NCBI GenBank assembly: GCA_051744605.1
Contig: JBNJDE010000034.1
Span: forward strand, 1 to 19,531
Reading direction: 5' to 3'
DNA length: 19,531 bases
Source of the DNA: Halanaeroarchaeum sp051744605
GTDB lineage: Archaea; Halobacteriota; Halobacteria; Halobacteriales; Halobacteriaceae
The stretch's first letter is position 1, and each line of letters starts with the position of its first letter. The position numbers and the translations under genes are program-made. Below, piece by piece: positions 1 to 7,144 of this stretch. The notes under the pieces are model-generated. The model saw only the letters and a list, made by a program, of their open reading frames with translations, did not search any database and was not told the DNA's origin.

Positions 1-7
1 GAAGGGG

Positions 8-15
8 CTTAAGTA
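8..15 (+). promoter_or_regulatory. TATA-like box before rpsL
   Basis: The AT-rich string CTTAAGTA is centred about 28 bases before the rpsL ATG at 40, the spacing expected for an archaeal TATA box driving a leaderless or nearly leaderless transcript. The sequence before it is cut by the window edge, so a longer operon reading in from upstream cannot be excluded. Confidence 0.4.
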
Positions 16-39
16 GTTGCGTCGGGTAAATCGCTCCAT

Positions 40-468
40 ATGCCGAACGGTAAGTACGCCGCTCGCAAGCTCAAGAAAGACCGCCAGAATCACCGGTGGT
101 CCGACTCCGAGTACGCGCGGCGCGAACGGGGGCTTGGCAAGAAGTCCGACCCGCTCGAGGGTGCCCCCCAGGCCCGTGGTATCGTACTGGAAAAAGTCGG
201 GATCGAAGCGAAACAGCCCAACTCCGCCATCCGAAAATGCGTTCGCGTGCAGCTCATCAAGAACGGGAAACAGGTCACCGCCTTCGCCCCTGGCGACGGT
301 GCCATCTCGTTCATCGACGAGCACGACGAGGTCACCATCGCCGGTATCGGTGGCGCGAAGGGTCGCGCCATGGGTGACCTGTCTGGCGTGAACTACAAGG
401 TGGACAAGGTCAACGGCGTCGCGCTGCTCGAACTCGTCCGTGGAAACGCAGAGAAGCCCGTCCGATAA
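40..468 (+). CDS. rpsL: Small ribosomal subunit protein S12 (uS12)
   Basis: This 142-residue protein is the archaeal/eukaryotic-type S12, a decoding-centre protein of the 30S subunit. The conserved core KQPNSAIRKCVRVQLIKNGK is visible near residues 54-73, followed by the loop GIGGAKGRAMGDLSGVNYKV near residues 101-120. The length is normal for archaea. The ATG at 40 gives the familiar archaeal start MPNGKYAARKLKKDR. The TAA stop is followed after one base by the rpsG start, so the two genes are surely co-transcribed and probably translationally coupled. The gene order rpsL-rpsG-fusA is the standard str-type cluster. Assignment is essentially certain. Confidence 0.98.
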   Translation: MPNGKYAARKLKKDRQNHRWSDSEYARRERGLGKKSDPLEGAPQARGIVLEKVGIEAKQPNSAIRKCVRVQLIKNGKQVTAFAPGDGAISFIDEHDEVTIAGIGGAKGRAMGDLSGVNYKVDKVNGVALLELVRGNAEKPVR

Positions 469-469
469 C

Positions 470-1084
470 ATGTCCGAAGAAGAAGCCCCAGAGCCGGAGA
501 CGCCCGCTGGCACCGACGACGACGAGACCGTGGCCGAACTATTCGGCCGCTGGGACGTCACCGAGATACAGTACACGGACCCGAGCACTCGTCGCTACAT
601 CTCCGTGACTCCGGTCGCCCACACGATGGGCCGACACGCCTCCAAGCAGTTCAAGAAGTCCGAGATTTCGGTCGTCGAACGGCTCGCCAACCGACTGATG
701 CAGAACTCCGACAACTCGGGGAAAAAACAGCAGTCGCTCAAGATCATCCAGGAGGCCTTCGAGATCATCGATTCGACCGCCGACGAGAACCCGGTCCAGG
801 TCCTCGTTCGGGCCATCGAGAACTCGGCGCCACGTGAGGAGACCGTCCGCCTGAAGTACGGTGGTATCTCGGTCCCCAAGGCCGTCGACGTCGCCCCACA
901 GCGCCGGGTCGACCAGGCCCTGAAGTTCATCGCGGACGGAACCTTCAGCGCGTCCTTCAAGTCCCCGACGCCGGTTGCGGAGGCACTCGCCCAGCAGCTC
1001 CTCGGCGCGGCCGACTACGACGTCCAGACGTACGCGGTCGGACAGAAAGAGGAAAAAGAGCGCGTCGCAGCGGCGGCACGCTAA
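470..1084 (+). CDS. rpsG: Small ribosomal subunit protein S7 (uS7)
   Basis: This 204-residue protein nucleates assembly of the 30S head and contacts the E-site tRNA. Family signatures are the motif MGRHASKQFKKSEISVVERL near residues 47-66, the segment NPVQVLVRAIENSAPREE, and the basic stretch VPKAVDVAPQRRVDQALKFI. The first 22 residues are a very acidic extension, typical of haloarchaeal S7. An in-frame ATG ten codons upstream at 440 lies inside rpsL and would add non-homologous residues, so the ATG at 470, one base after the rpsL stop, is chosen. It is the second gene of the rpsL-rpsG unit. Confidence 0.97.
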   Translation: MSEEEAPEPETPAGTDDDETVAELFGRWDVTEIQYTDPSTRRYISVTPVAHTMGRHASKQFKKSEISVVERLANRLMQNSDNSGKKQQSLKIIQEAFEIIDSTADENPVQVLVRAIENSAPREETVRLKYGGISVPKAVDVAPQRRVDQALKFIADGTFSASFKSPTPVAEALAQQLLGAADYDVQTYAVGQKEEKERVAAAAR

Positions 1085-1124
1085 CGGTCGTTCGTTCTTC
1101 TCGACACACACTCGAGCGGGTCAG

Positions 1125-1140
1125 CGAGACCGACGTCTCG
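1125..1140. other. Hairpin in the rpsG-fusA spacer
   Basis: The 171-base spacer between rpsG and fusA holds a perfect inverted repeat with 6-base arms CGAGAC and GTCTCG around the loop CGAC. It lies 41 bases after the rpsG stop and follows a T-rich stretch (cgttcgttcttctcg). It may mark the 3' end of the rpsL-rpsG transcript or may be incidental in GC-rich DNA. No small ORF with haloarchaeal character was found in the spacer. Confidence 0.25.
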
Positions 1141-1220
1141 GGCCTCGGTGCCAACGCCTCGCTGTCCCGAATAGCCCTGCGTACGGGTCACACGCCCCGG
1201 TTCTCCCGATTCGAAACAGC

Positions 1221-1230
1221 ACCCTTTTGT
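1221..1230 (+). promoter_or_regulatory. Possible TATA-like box of fusA
   Basis: A T-run in ACCCTTTTGT sits about 30 bases before the fusA ATG, the right distance for a leaderless start. It is a poor match to the haloarchaeal consensus, so this is tentative. If real, fusA can be transcribed separately from rpsL-rpsG. Confidence 0.25.
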
Positions 1231-1255
1231 CCCTGCTATTGGAAGAACACTCATA

Positions 1256-3436
1256 ATGGGCCGACGTAAGAAAATCGTCGAACAGTGCGAGCGGTTGATG
1301 GATAATCCACAGCAGATACGGAATATCGCCATCGCCGCCCACGTCGACCACGGGAAGACCACGCTGACGGACAACCTCCTCGCTGGTGCCGGGATGATCT
1401 CCGAGGACACCGCCGGCGAGCAACTCGCCATGGACACCGAGGAGGACGAACAGGAACGGGGCATCACCATCGACGCGGCGAACGTCTCGATGACCCACGA
1501 GTACGAGGGCGAGGCGAACCTCATCAACCTCATCGACACGCCGGGCCACGTCGACTTCGGTGGCGACGTCACGCGGGCGATGCGCGCTGTCGACGGTGCG
1601 CTCGTCGTCGTCGACGCCGTCGAGGGTGCCATGCCTCAGACCGAGACGGTCGTCCGGCAGGCGCTCCGCGAAGGCGTCAAACCGGCCCTGTTCATCAACA
1701 AGGTCGACCGCCTCATCTCGGAACTCCAGGAGGGGCCGGAAGAGATGCAACAGCGCCTCCTGAGTGTCATCCAGGACGTCAACGAACTCATCCGCGGGAT
1801 GACCAAGGACAAAGACCTCGACTGGACCGTCTCCGTCGAGGAGGGAACCGTCGCGTTCGGCTCCGCGCTCTACAAATGGGGCGTCTCGATGCCCTCCATG
1901 CAGGAGACGGGGATGGACTTCGGCGACATCATCGACCTCGAACAGGAGGGCAAGCGAGAGGAACTCCACGAGCGCACCCCGCTCTCGGACGTCGTCCTCG
2001 ACATGGTCGTCGAGCACTTCCCGAACCCTGTCGACGCCCAGCCCCGCCGTATCCCGAGCGTCTGGCGGGGCGACCCCGAGTCCGATATCGCACAGGAAAT
2101 GGCCGCCGTCGACCCCGAGGGCGAAGTGGTCCTGATGGTCACCGACATCTCCATGGACCCCCACGCCGGCGAGATCGCGACCGGTCGCGTCTTCTCCGGT
2201 ACCCTCGAGAAGGGCCAGGAGCTGTACGTATCCGGGACGGCGGGACGGAACCGCCTCCAGAGCGTCGGGCTCTTCATGGGTGGCGAGCGCGAAGAGGTCG
2301 ACCGCGTTCCGGCCGGTAACATCGCCGCCGTGACCGGGCTTCGCGACGCCATCGCCGGTTCGACGGTGTCCTCCGTCGAGATGACGCCGTTCGAGTCCAT
2401 CGAACACATCTCCGAGCCGGTCATCACGAAGTCCATCGAGGCCCAGCACATGGACGACCTGCCGAACCTCATCAAGACCCTTCAGCAGGTCGCCAAGGAG
2501 GACCCGACGATCCAGATCGAGATCAACGAGGACACCGGCGAGCACCTCGTCTCCGGGCAGGGCGAACTCCACCTCGAGGTCATCACCCAGCGCATCGAGC
2601 GCAACCAGGGGATTCCGGTCCGCACCGGTGAGCCCATCGTCGTCTACCGCGAGATGCCGACCCAGGCATCCGACGAGGTCGAGGGGATCTCCCCGAACCG
2701 CCACAACCGGTTCTACGTCACCGTCGAGCCCCTCTCCGACGACCTCACGGCAGCCCTGAAACTCGGCGAAGCGTCCATGGACATGCCCGAACAGGAGCGC
2801 CGCGAGAGCCTCCAGGAGGCCGGCATGGACAAGGACACCTCCCAGAACGTCGAGGACATCATCGGCACCAACATCTTCGTGGACGACACGAAGGGTATCC
2901 AGCACCTGAACGAGACGATGGAACTGGTCATCGAGGGTCTCGAAGAGGCGCTCGAAGACGGCCCACTGGCGGCCGAACCCGTCCAGGGCTCGCTCATCCG
3001 GCTTCACGACGCTCGCCTGCACGAGGACGCCATCCACCGCGGCCCCGCCCAGGTCATCCCGGCGGTCCGCGAGGCCATCCACCGTGGTCTCATCGACGCC
3101 GAGATCCGTCTCCTCGAGCCGATCCAGGACGTCCGCATCGACGTGCCGTCCGAGCACATGGGTGCCGCCTCCGGCGAGATCCAGGGTCGACGCGGCCGCG
3201 TCGACGACATGTACCAGGAAGGCGACCTGATGGTCGTCGAGGGCATCGCGCCCGTCGAGGAGATGATCGGGTTCTCCTCGGACATCCGCTCGGCCACCGA
3301 AGGCCGCGCCTCCTGGAACACCGAGAACGCGGGCTTCCGCGTCCTCGCCGACAATCTCCAGCCCGAGAAGATCACGGAGATCCGCGAGCGCAAGGGCATG
3401 AAGACCGAACTGCCGGCCAGCATCAACTACTTCTAG
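1256..3436 (+). CDS. fusA: Translation elongation factor 2 (aEF-2)
   Basis: This 726-residue GTPase moves tRNA and mRNA through the ribosome after peptide bond formation. The G1 P-loop is seen as AHVDHGKTTLTDNLL (residues about 27-41), the switch I element as ERGITI, G3 as DTPGHVDFGG and G4 as NKVD. Near the C terminus the motif DAIHRGPAQ contains His594, the residue that archaea and eukaryotes convert to diphthamide. The length is typical of archaeal EF-2. The start MGRRKKIVEQCERLM matches the usual N-terminus of haloarchaeal EF-2. It follows rpsG after 171 bases and probably has some transcription of its own. Confidence 0.98.
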   Translation: MGRRKKIVEQCERLMDNPQQIRNIAIAAHVDHGKTTLTDNLLAGAGMISEDTAGEQLAMDTEEDEQERGITIDAANVSMTHEYEGEANLINLIDTPGHVDFGGDVTRAMRAVDGALVVVDAVEGAMPQTETVVRQALREGVKPALFINKVDRLISELQEGPEEMQQRLLSVIQDVNELIRGMTKDKDLDWTVSVEEGTVAFGSALYKWGVSMPSMQETGMDFGDIIDLEQEGKREELHERTPLSDVVLDMVVEHFPNPVDAQPRRIPSVWRGDPESDIAQEMAAVDPEGEVVLMVTDISMDPHAGEIATGRVFSGTLEKGQELYVSGTAGRNRLQSVGLFMGGEREEVDRVPAGNIAAVTGLRDAIAGSTVSSVEMTPFESIEHISEPVITKSIEAQHMDDLPNLIKTLQQVAKEDPTIQIEINEDTGEHLVSGQGELHLEVITQRIERNQGIPVRTGEPIVVYREMPTQASDEVEGISPNRHNRFYVTVEPLSDDLTAALKLGEASMDMPEQERRESLQEAGMDKDTSQNVEDIIGTNIFVDDTKGIQHLNETMELVIEGLEEALEDGPLAAEPVQGSLIRLHDARLHEDAIHRGPAQVIPAVREAIHRGLIDAEIRLLEPIQDVRIDVPSEHMGAASGEIQGRRGRVDDMYQEGDLMVVEGIAPVEEMIGFSSDIRSATEGRASWNTENAGFRVLADNLQPEKITEIRERKGMKTELPASINYF

Positions 3437-3441
3437 CTCCT

Positions 3442-3457
3442 CTGCCGAGTCCGGCAG
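3442..3457 (+). terminator. Hairpin after fusA, possible transcript end
   Basis: A perfect inverted repeat CTGCCG-AGTC-CGGCAG starts five bases after the fusA stop codon and is followed shortly by GACTTTA. It could help end the fusA transcript or simply reflect GC-rich sequence. Archaeal termination depends mainly on T-runs, which are short here, so the call is weak. Confidence 0.3.
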
Positions 3458-3458
3458 G

Positions 3459-3466
3459 ACTTTACC
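3459..3466 (+). promoter_or_regulatory. TATA-like box of psmAB
   Basis: The string ACTTTACC is centred roughly 32 bases before the psmA ATG at 3495, close to archaeal promoter spacing. It lies in the 58-base spacer between fusA and psmA, so the proteasome pair likely has its own promoter. Confidence 0.35.
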
Positions 3467-3494
3467 GGGCCCGACACAATATCGGGTAACGAAC

Positions 3495-4250
3495 ATGCAG
3501 GGCCAACAGCAGCAGGCCTACGACCGGGGAATTACCATCTTCTCCCCGGACGGTCGCCTCTACCAGGTCGAGTACGCACGAGAAGCAGTCAAACGCGGGA
3601 CGACGAGCATCGGCGTCAGGACGGCGGAGGGCGTCGTCCTCGTCGTCGACAAGCGCTCGCGGTCGCCGCTCATGGAGCCGGAAAGCATCGAGAAACTCCA
3701 CAAGGTCGCCGACCACGTCGCCATTGCCAGCGCCGGCCACGTCGCCGACGCCAGGCAACTCATCGACTTCGCCCGCCGCCGGGCCCAGGTCGAGGAACTC
3801 CGCTACGAGGAGCCGATGGACGTGGAGGCGCTGACGAAGGCCGTCACCGACAACATCCAGCAGTACACGCAGGTGGGCGGTGCCCGCCCGTTCGGTGCGG
3901 CCTTGCTCATCGCCGGTGTCTCGGACGGCGTTCCGCGGCTGTTCGAGACCGACCCGAGTGGCACCTCGAACGAGTGGAAGGCCGTCGCCATCGGCGCGGA
4001 CCGCTCGGATACCCAGTCCTTCCTCGAGGAGGAGTGGCACGACGAGTTGACGCTCGAGGAGGGTATCGAACTCGGCGTTCGCGCACTCGCGCATCTACGC
4101 GAGGACTCCCTCGAGGCGTCGGGCGTCGGCGTGGGGACCGTCTCGGTCGAGGACCCCGTCTACGACGAACTATCGAACGAGGACCTCCAGGAGTACCTGG
4201 ACGACCTCGACGAAGTCACCGAAGACGAGGACGAGGACGAATCGGAATGA
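3495..4250 (+). CDS. psmA: Proteasome subunit alpha
   Basis: This 251-residue protein forms the outer seven-member rings of the archaeal 20S proteasome, which gate substrate entry and dock the PAN/Cdc48 ATPases. The N-terminal gate region YDRGITIFSPDGRLYQVEYA (residues 9-28) is the proteasome alpha signature. There is no catalytic N-terminal threonine, as expected. The tail is extremely acidic, ending in a run of Glu and Asp, a common haloarchaeal feature. The start MQGQQQQAYDRG is that of other haloarchaeal alpha subunits. The TGA stop overlaps the psmB start, so both are co-translated. Haloarchaea often have two alpha paralogs; which one this is cannot be told here. Confidence 0.96.
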   Translation: MQGQQQQAYDRGITIFSPDGRLYQVEYAREAVKRGTTSIGVRTAEGVVLVVDKRSRSPLMEPESIEKLHKVADHVAIASAGHVADARQLIDFARRRAQVEELRYEEPMDVEALTKAVTDNIQQYTQVGGARPFGAALLIAGVSDGVPRLFETDPSGTSNEWKAVAIGADRSDTQSFLEEEWHDELTLEEGIELGVRALAHLREDSLEASGVGVGTVSVEDPVYDELSNEDLQEYLDDLDEVTEDEDEDESE

Positions 4251-4924
4251 TGTCACCCGACCCCTACGAGCCGGAGCTGGGCTCCATTCCGGAGGAGACG
4301 GCGCCGGCGGACGACGTGGAATCGGCGAAGACCGGGACGACGTCCGTCGGCATCGCCGCCGAGGATGGGGTCGTCATCGCCACGGACCGTCGTGCCAGTC
4401 TCGGTGGCCGCATCGTCTCGAACAAGCAGGTCACGAAGGTCGAGCAGATTCACCCGACCGCCGCGCTCACCCTCGTTGGGAGCGTCGGGGGCGCACAGTC
4501 GTACATCCGCTCGTTGCGCGCGGAGGCAAATCTCTACGAGACGCGCCGTGGCGAAGCCATGAGCATCCACGCACTCGCGACCCTCGCGAGCAACTTCGCC
4601 CGAGGCGGCCCTTTCTTCAGGATCAACCCGGTCCTGGGTGGCGTCGACGACGAGGGCTCGCACGTCTATAGCATCGATCCGCTCGGTGGTCTCTCCGAAG
4701 ACGACTACGTCGTCACCGGGAGTGGCATGCAGTTCGCACTCGGCGTCCTCGAACAGGCGTACGACAGCGACCTCTCCCTCGACGATGCGATCACGGTGGG
4801 TGCCCAGGCCGTACAGAGCGCAACGGAACGGGATACGGCCTCCGGTAACGGTATCACGATCGCGGAGATAACGGCCGACGGCGTCGAGATACACGAGCAC
4901 GAAGACGTAGAGGACCTTCTGTAA
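4247..4924 (+). CDS. psmB: Proteasome subunit beta, catalytic
   Basis: This 225-residue precursor forms the inner catalytic rings of the 20S proteasome. Autocleavage is expected in AKTG|TTSVGI after residue 30, exposing Thr31 as the N-terminal nucleophile of the mature enzyme. The mature numbering gives Thr1, Asp17 in ATDRR, and a Lys equivalent to Lys33 in VTKVEQI. Other family marks are GSVGGAQSYIR, the segment VTGSGMQFALGVLEQ and the conserved RDTASGNGI near the C terminus. The ATG at 4247 overlaps the psmA stop as ATGA; a second ATG at 4250 would remove one residue. The stop lies only five bases from the stop of the convergent arsC gene. Confidence 0.95.
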   Translation: MMSPDPYEPELGSIPEETAPADDVESAKTGTTSVGIAAEDGVVIATDRRASLGGRIVSNKQVTKVEQIHPTAALTLVGSVGGAQSYIRSLRAEANLYETRRGEAMSIHALATLASNFARGGPFFRINPVLGGVDDEGSHVYSIDPLGGLSEDDYVVTGSGMQFALGVLEQAYDSDLSLDDAITVGAQAVQSATERDTASGNGITIAEITADGVEIHEHEDVEDLL

Positions 4925-4929
4925 GCGGA

Positions 4930-5364
4930 CTACTCGTCCGTGTTCGCCATTTCGCATAGCAGCGCGTCGACCCGTCGCTCGATGTCGTCTCGAATGGCAC
5001 GTACCGCCTCGAGCGGTCTGTCGTGGGGGTCGTCGAGATTCCAGTCTCGCTCGTCGCCGACCCAGTGGACGGGACAGACGTCCTCCGCCGAACAGCCCAT
5101 CGTGACCACGACGGCGGAGTCGAACAGTTCTTCGTCGGAAATCTCGCGGGGCGTTCGGTCCGCGATGTCGATATCGCGTTCTGCCATCGCCTCGACGACC
5201 ACCGGGTGGACCCGGTCTGCGGGGTCGGTTCCGCCGGAGACGACCTCGATGCGGTCGCTCATCCCGCGTTCTTCGACTGTCTCCCGTGCGAACGCCGCTG
5301 CCATCTGGCTTCGGCCGGCGTTCTGGACACAGACGAATGCGACTCTGGTATCTGGGTCGGTCAT
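4930..5364 (-). CDS. arsC: Arsenate reductase, low-molecular-weight phosphatase type
   Basis: This 144-residue cytoplasmic enzyme reduces arsenate to arsenite so that ACR3 can export it. The anion-binding P-loop CVQNAGRS has Cys12 and Arg18 in the C-X5-R arrangement of the low-molecular-weight protein tyrosine phosphatase fold. Two further cysteines, Cys91 and Cys97 in TMGCSAEDVCP, match the relay pair of the thioredoxin-dependent Staphylococcus-type ArsC, though with one residue less between them. The C-terminal DDPHDRPLEAVRAIRDDIE is typical of the family. The start is ATG at 5364; the frame stays open upstream, but that part runs out of frame through ACR3. It is the last gene of the ars operon and ends five bases from psmB in convergent orientation. 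Confidence 0.93.
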   Translation of the reverse strand: MTDPDTRVAFVCVQNAGRSQMAAAFARETVEERGMSDRIEVVSGGTDPADRVHPVVVEAMAERDIDIADRTPREISDEELFDSAVVVTMGCSAEDVCPVHWVGDERDWNLDDPHDRPLEAVRAIRDDIERRVDALLCEMANTDE

Positions 5365-5435
5365 CGGCTCACTCCTTCGGAGATGGTCGCTTCGGTAGCC
5401 GGTTCCTCGGCGGCCAGGTGGACTGTGCGTGTCAT
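5361..5435 (-). CDS. Possible small ORF of 24 residues between ACR3 and arsC
   Basis: A short frame begins six bases after the ACR3 stop and ends with a TGA that overlaps the arsC ATG as ATGA. The peptide begins MTRTVHLAAEEPATEA, uses GC-ending codons like its neighbours and has no recognisable domain. It fills the otherwise odd gap in a tightly packed operon, so it could be a real small protein or a device that couples translation of ACR3 to arsC. No Shine-Dalgarno motif is seen. It may also be chance, since stop codons are rare in GC-rich DNA. Confidence 0.3.
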   Translation of the reverse strand: MTRTVHLAAEEPATEATISEGVSR

Positions 5436-5441
5436 CGTCGG

Positions 5442-6602
5442 TCAGTCGTCGTGGAGGGTGTCCGTCGCCGATTCGTCCAGGCTTCCGGTCTCGAACCCGC
5501 GCCAGTCGAATCTTCGCTGGAAGTACAGCGCGACGTTGACCAGCGCGAGAAGGACCGGCACCTCGATGAGCGGCCCGACGACGGTCGCGAACGCCACGCT
5601 CGAACCGACGCCGAAGACGGCCACGGCCACGGCGATGGCGAGTTCGAAATTGTTCGAGGCGGCGGTGAATCCGATGGCCGTCGTCGTCGAGTAGTCCGCG
5701 CCGATACCGCGACCCATGCCGAAGCTCACGAAGAACATCACGACGAAGTAGATGGTGAGCGGAACGGCGATGAGGAGGACGTCGCTCGGCTGGGCGACGA
5801 TGGTCTCGCCCTGCATCGCGAACATCACGACGACGGTGAACAGCAGTGCGACCAGCGTCAGTGGATCGATCGTCGGGACGAATCGCTCTTCGTACCACTC
5901 GACTCCGTTCCGTCGAGTACCGACGACTCGTGAGAGGATGCCCGCCCCGAAGGGGATGCCGAGGAAGATGGCGATGGCCTGGAACACCTGTGCCGGGGTG
6001 ATGTCGAACGCCTCGATGCCCGAAACCAGCGCCTCCATTCCCAGCAGCGGCGGCAGGAACAGCGCGAAGAACCAGATGTAGACCCCGTAGGTGACGATCT
6101 GGAAGACGCTGTTGAAGGCGACGAGTCCGGCGGCGTACTCCGAGGAGCCCTCGGCGAGTTCGTTCCAGACCAGGACCATCGCGATGCAGCGTGCCATTCC
6201 GATGAACACGAGACCGAGGAAGAACTCGGGCCGTGGCGGGAGCCCGGGCACGAGCCCGCTGAAGAAGACGACAGCGAGCGCGAACATCACGGTCGGGCCG
6301 ATGAGCCAGTTCTGGACGAGGCTCAGTCCGAGGACCCGCCAGTTCCTGAAGACGGTCGGGAGTTGCCCGTAGTTCACCTTCGCGAGCGGCGGATACATCA
6401 TCAGGATGAGGCCGATCTCGACGAGGTGGAGGCGCTGGATCGGGTCGGTGACGGCGGGAGCGACGTAGCCGAGACCGACGCCCAGTGCCATCGCCGCGAA
6501 GATCCAGACGGTCAGGTACTTGTCCAGGAGGGCCATCGAGCGGGGGTCCCCGCACTCCGGACAGGACGCGTCGGTCTCGTGCTCACAGTCGGTGTCACTC
6601 AT
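5442..6602 (-). CDS. acr3: Arsenite efflux permease, ACR3 family
   Basis: This 386-residue membrane protein expels arsenite from the cytoplasm using the ion gradient. About ten hydrophobic helices run from residue 27 to 362. The key cysteine of the family is seen as Cys139 in FIGMARCIAMVLVWN, and the conserved glutamate as Glu320 in TAASNNFELAIAVA. The first 22 residues are soluble and hold Cys6, Cys14 and Cys17 (CPEC), which might bind a metal or arsenite. The start ATG overlaps the end of arsR by eight bases, indicating translational coupling. An internal Met23 would remove the cysteine-rich piece but breaks the overlap. The gene is also often named arsB or arsB-like. Confidence 0.95.
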   Translation of the reverse strand: MSDTDCEHETDASCPECGDPRSMALLDKYLTVWIFAAMALGVGLGYVAPAVTDPIQRLHLVEIGLILMMYPPLAKVNYGQLPTVFRNWRVLGLSLVQNWLIGPTVMFALAVVFFSGLVPGLPPRPEFFLGLVFIGMARCIAMVLVWNELAEGSSEYAAGLVAFNSVFQIVTYGVYIWFFALFLPPLLGMEALVSGIEAFDITPAQVFQAIAIFLGIPFGAGILSRVVGTRRNGVEWYEERFVPTIDPLTLVALLFTVVVMFAMQGETIVAQPSDVLLIAVPLTIYFVVMFFVSFGMGRGIGADYSTTTAIGFTAASNNFELAIAVAVAVFGVGSSVAFATVVGPLIEVPVLLALVNVALYFQRRFDWRGFETGSLDESATDTLHDD

Positions 6603-6993
6603 CGGTCACGCTTCCGTCGAGAACGGTCAACAGCGCCACTGCCCGGTTCGTTGCGCGGTACTTGCGCCATCGTCCATCCGTCCGCCCCTCGACGAGACCG
6701 GCATCGACGAGCTCCGAGAGGGCATGACTGCGGCCACTCTCGCTCACGTCCACGAACGGATCCAGCTCGCAGACACAGAGTTCTTCGTCGGCCTCCACGA
6801 GGACCCGCACGATCGTGTAGCGGGTCTCGTTCGCCAGTGCCGAGAGGACCTCGAGGTGGGTGGCCCGCTCGACCGCATCGAGGGCCGTCTCCAGGGTAGA
6901 CAGCTCGGTGAGTCGACGGTCGACGTCCTCGATCCGACACTCCTCGAGTTCGTTCTCGAGGTACCGCTGGAGCCGATCCGATCCACGAGCCAT
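6595..6993 (-). CDS. arsR: ArsR family arsenic-responsive repressor
   Basis: This 132-residue winged-helix protein should repress its own operon and release DNA on binding arsenite or antimonite. The region ANETRYTIVRVLVEADEELC leads into the metal motif ELCVCELDP, with Cys73 and Cys75 as in the classic ELCVCDL site of bacterial ArsR; Cys19 could be a third ligand. The recognition helix is in SESGRSHALSELVDAGLV, followed by the wing GRTDGRWRKYRATNRA. The ATG at 6993 is preferred because a TATA-like box lies 27-33 bases before it; a longer open frame up to 7110 would run through that promoter. The gene heads the arsR-acr3-arsC operon. Confidence 0.93.
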   Translation of the reverse strand: MARGSDRLQRYLENELEECRIEDVDRRLTELSTLETALDAVERATHLEVLSALANETRYTIVRVLVEADEELCVCELDPFVDVSESGRSHALSELVDAGLVEGRTDGRWRKYRATNRAVALLTVLDGSVTDE

Positions 6994-7003
6994 TGACGAA
7001 CAC

Positions 7004-7026
7004 TTGAACAGACACTCAAATAACCC
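7004..7026 (-). promoter_or_regulatory. ars operon promoter with candidate ArsR operator
   Basis: Read on the minus strand, GGGTTATTTG (7017-7026) resembles a TATA box and is placed for a leaderless start at the arsR ATG. Between it and the start lies the inverted repeat TTGA-N8-TCAA (7004-7019). A repressor bound there would cover the initiation site, which fits ArsR autoregulation. The repeat is short, so operator identity is inferred. Confidence 0.45.
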
Positions 7027-7144
7027 TATCGCAATCGGCTCCGGCCGCCGGTCCGTCGTGGTGGATATTCTGCCCCAGACACGCCTCTCTTCGTCGTCGA
7101 ATGGATGCAACTGTCACGAACGCAGTCGATTTTCGATTGAGCAG

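Noticed and set aside
1121..3496. A 791-codon open frame on the minus strand across fusA.
   Set aside because: It is the antisense shadow of fusA. GC-ending codons make such frames free of stops, and EF-2 on the plus strand has all family motifs.
5365..6555. An upstream extension of the arsC frame, giving 541 codons.
   Set aside because: The extension is Arg/Pro-rich and out of frame with ACR3 on the same strand; arsC homology begins at the ATG at 5364.
6994..7110. A longer arsR with 39 extra N-terminal residues.
   Set aside because: The extra piece would cover the TATA-like box and inverted repeat, and ArsR proteins do not need it.
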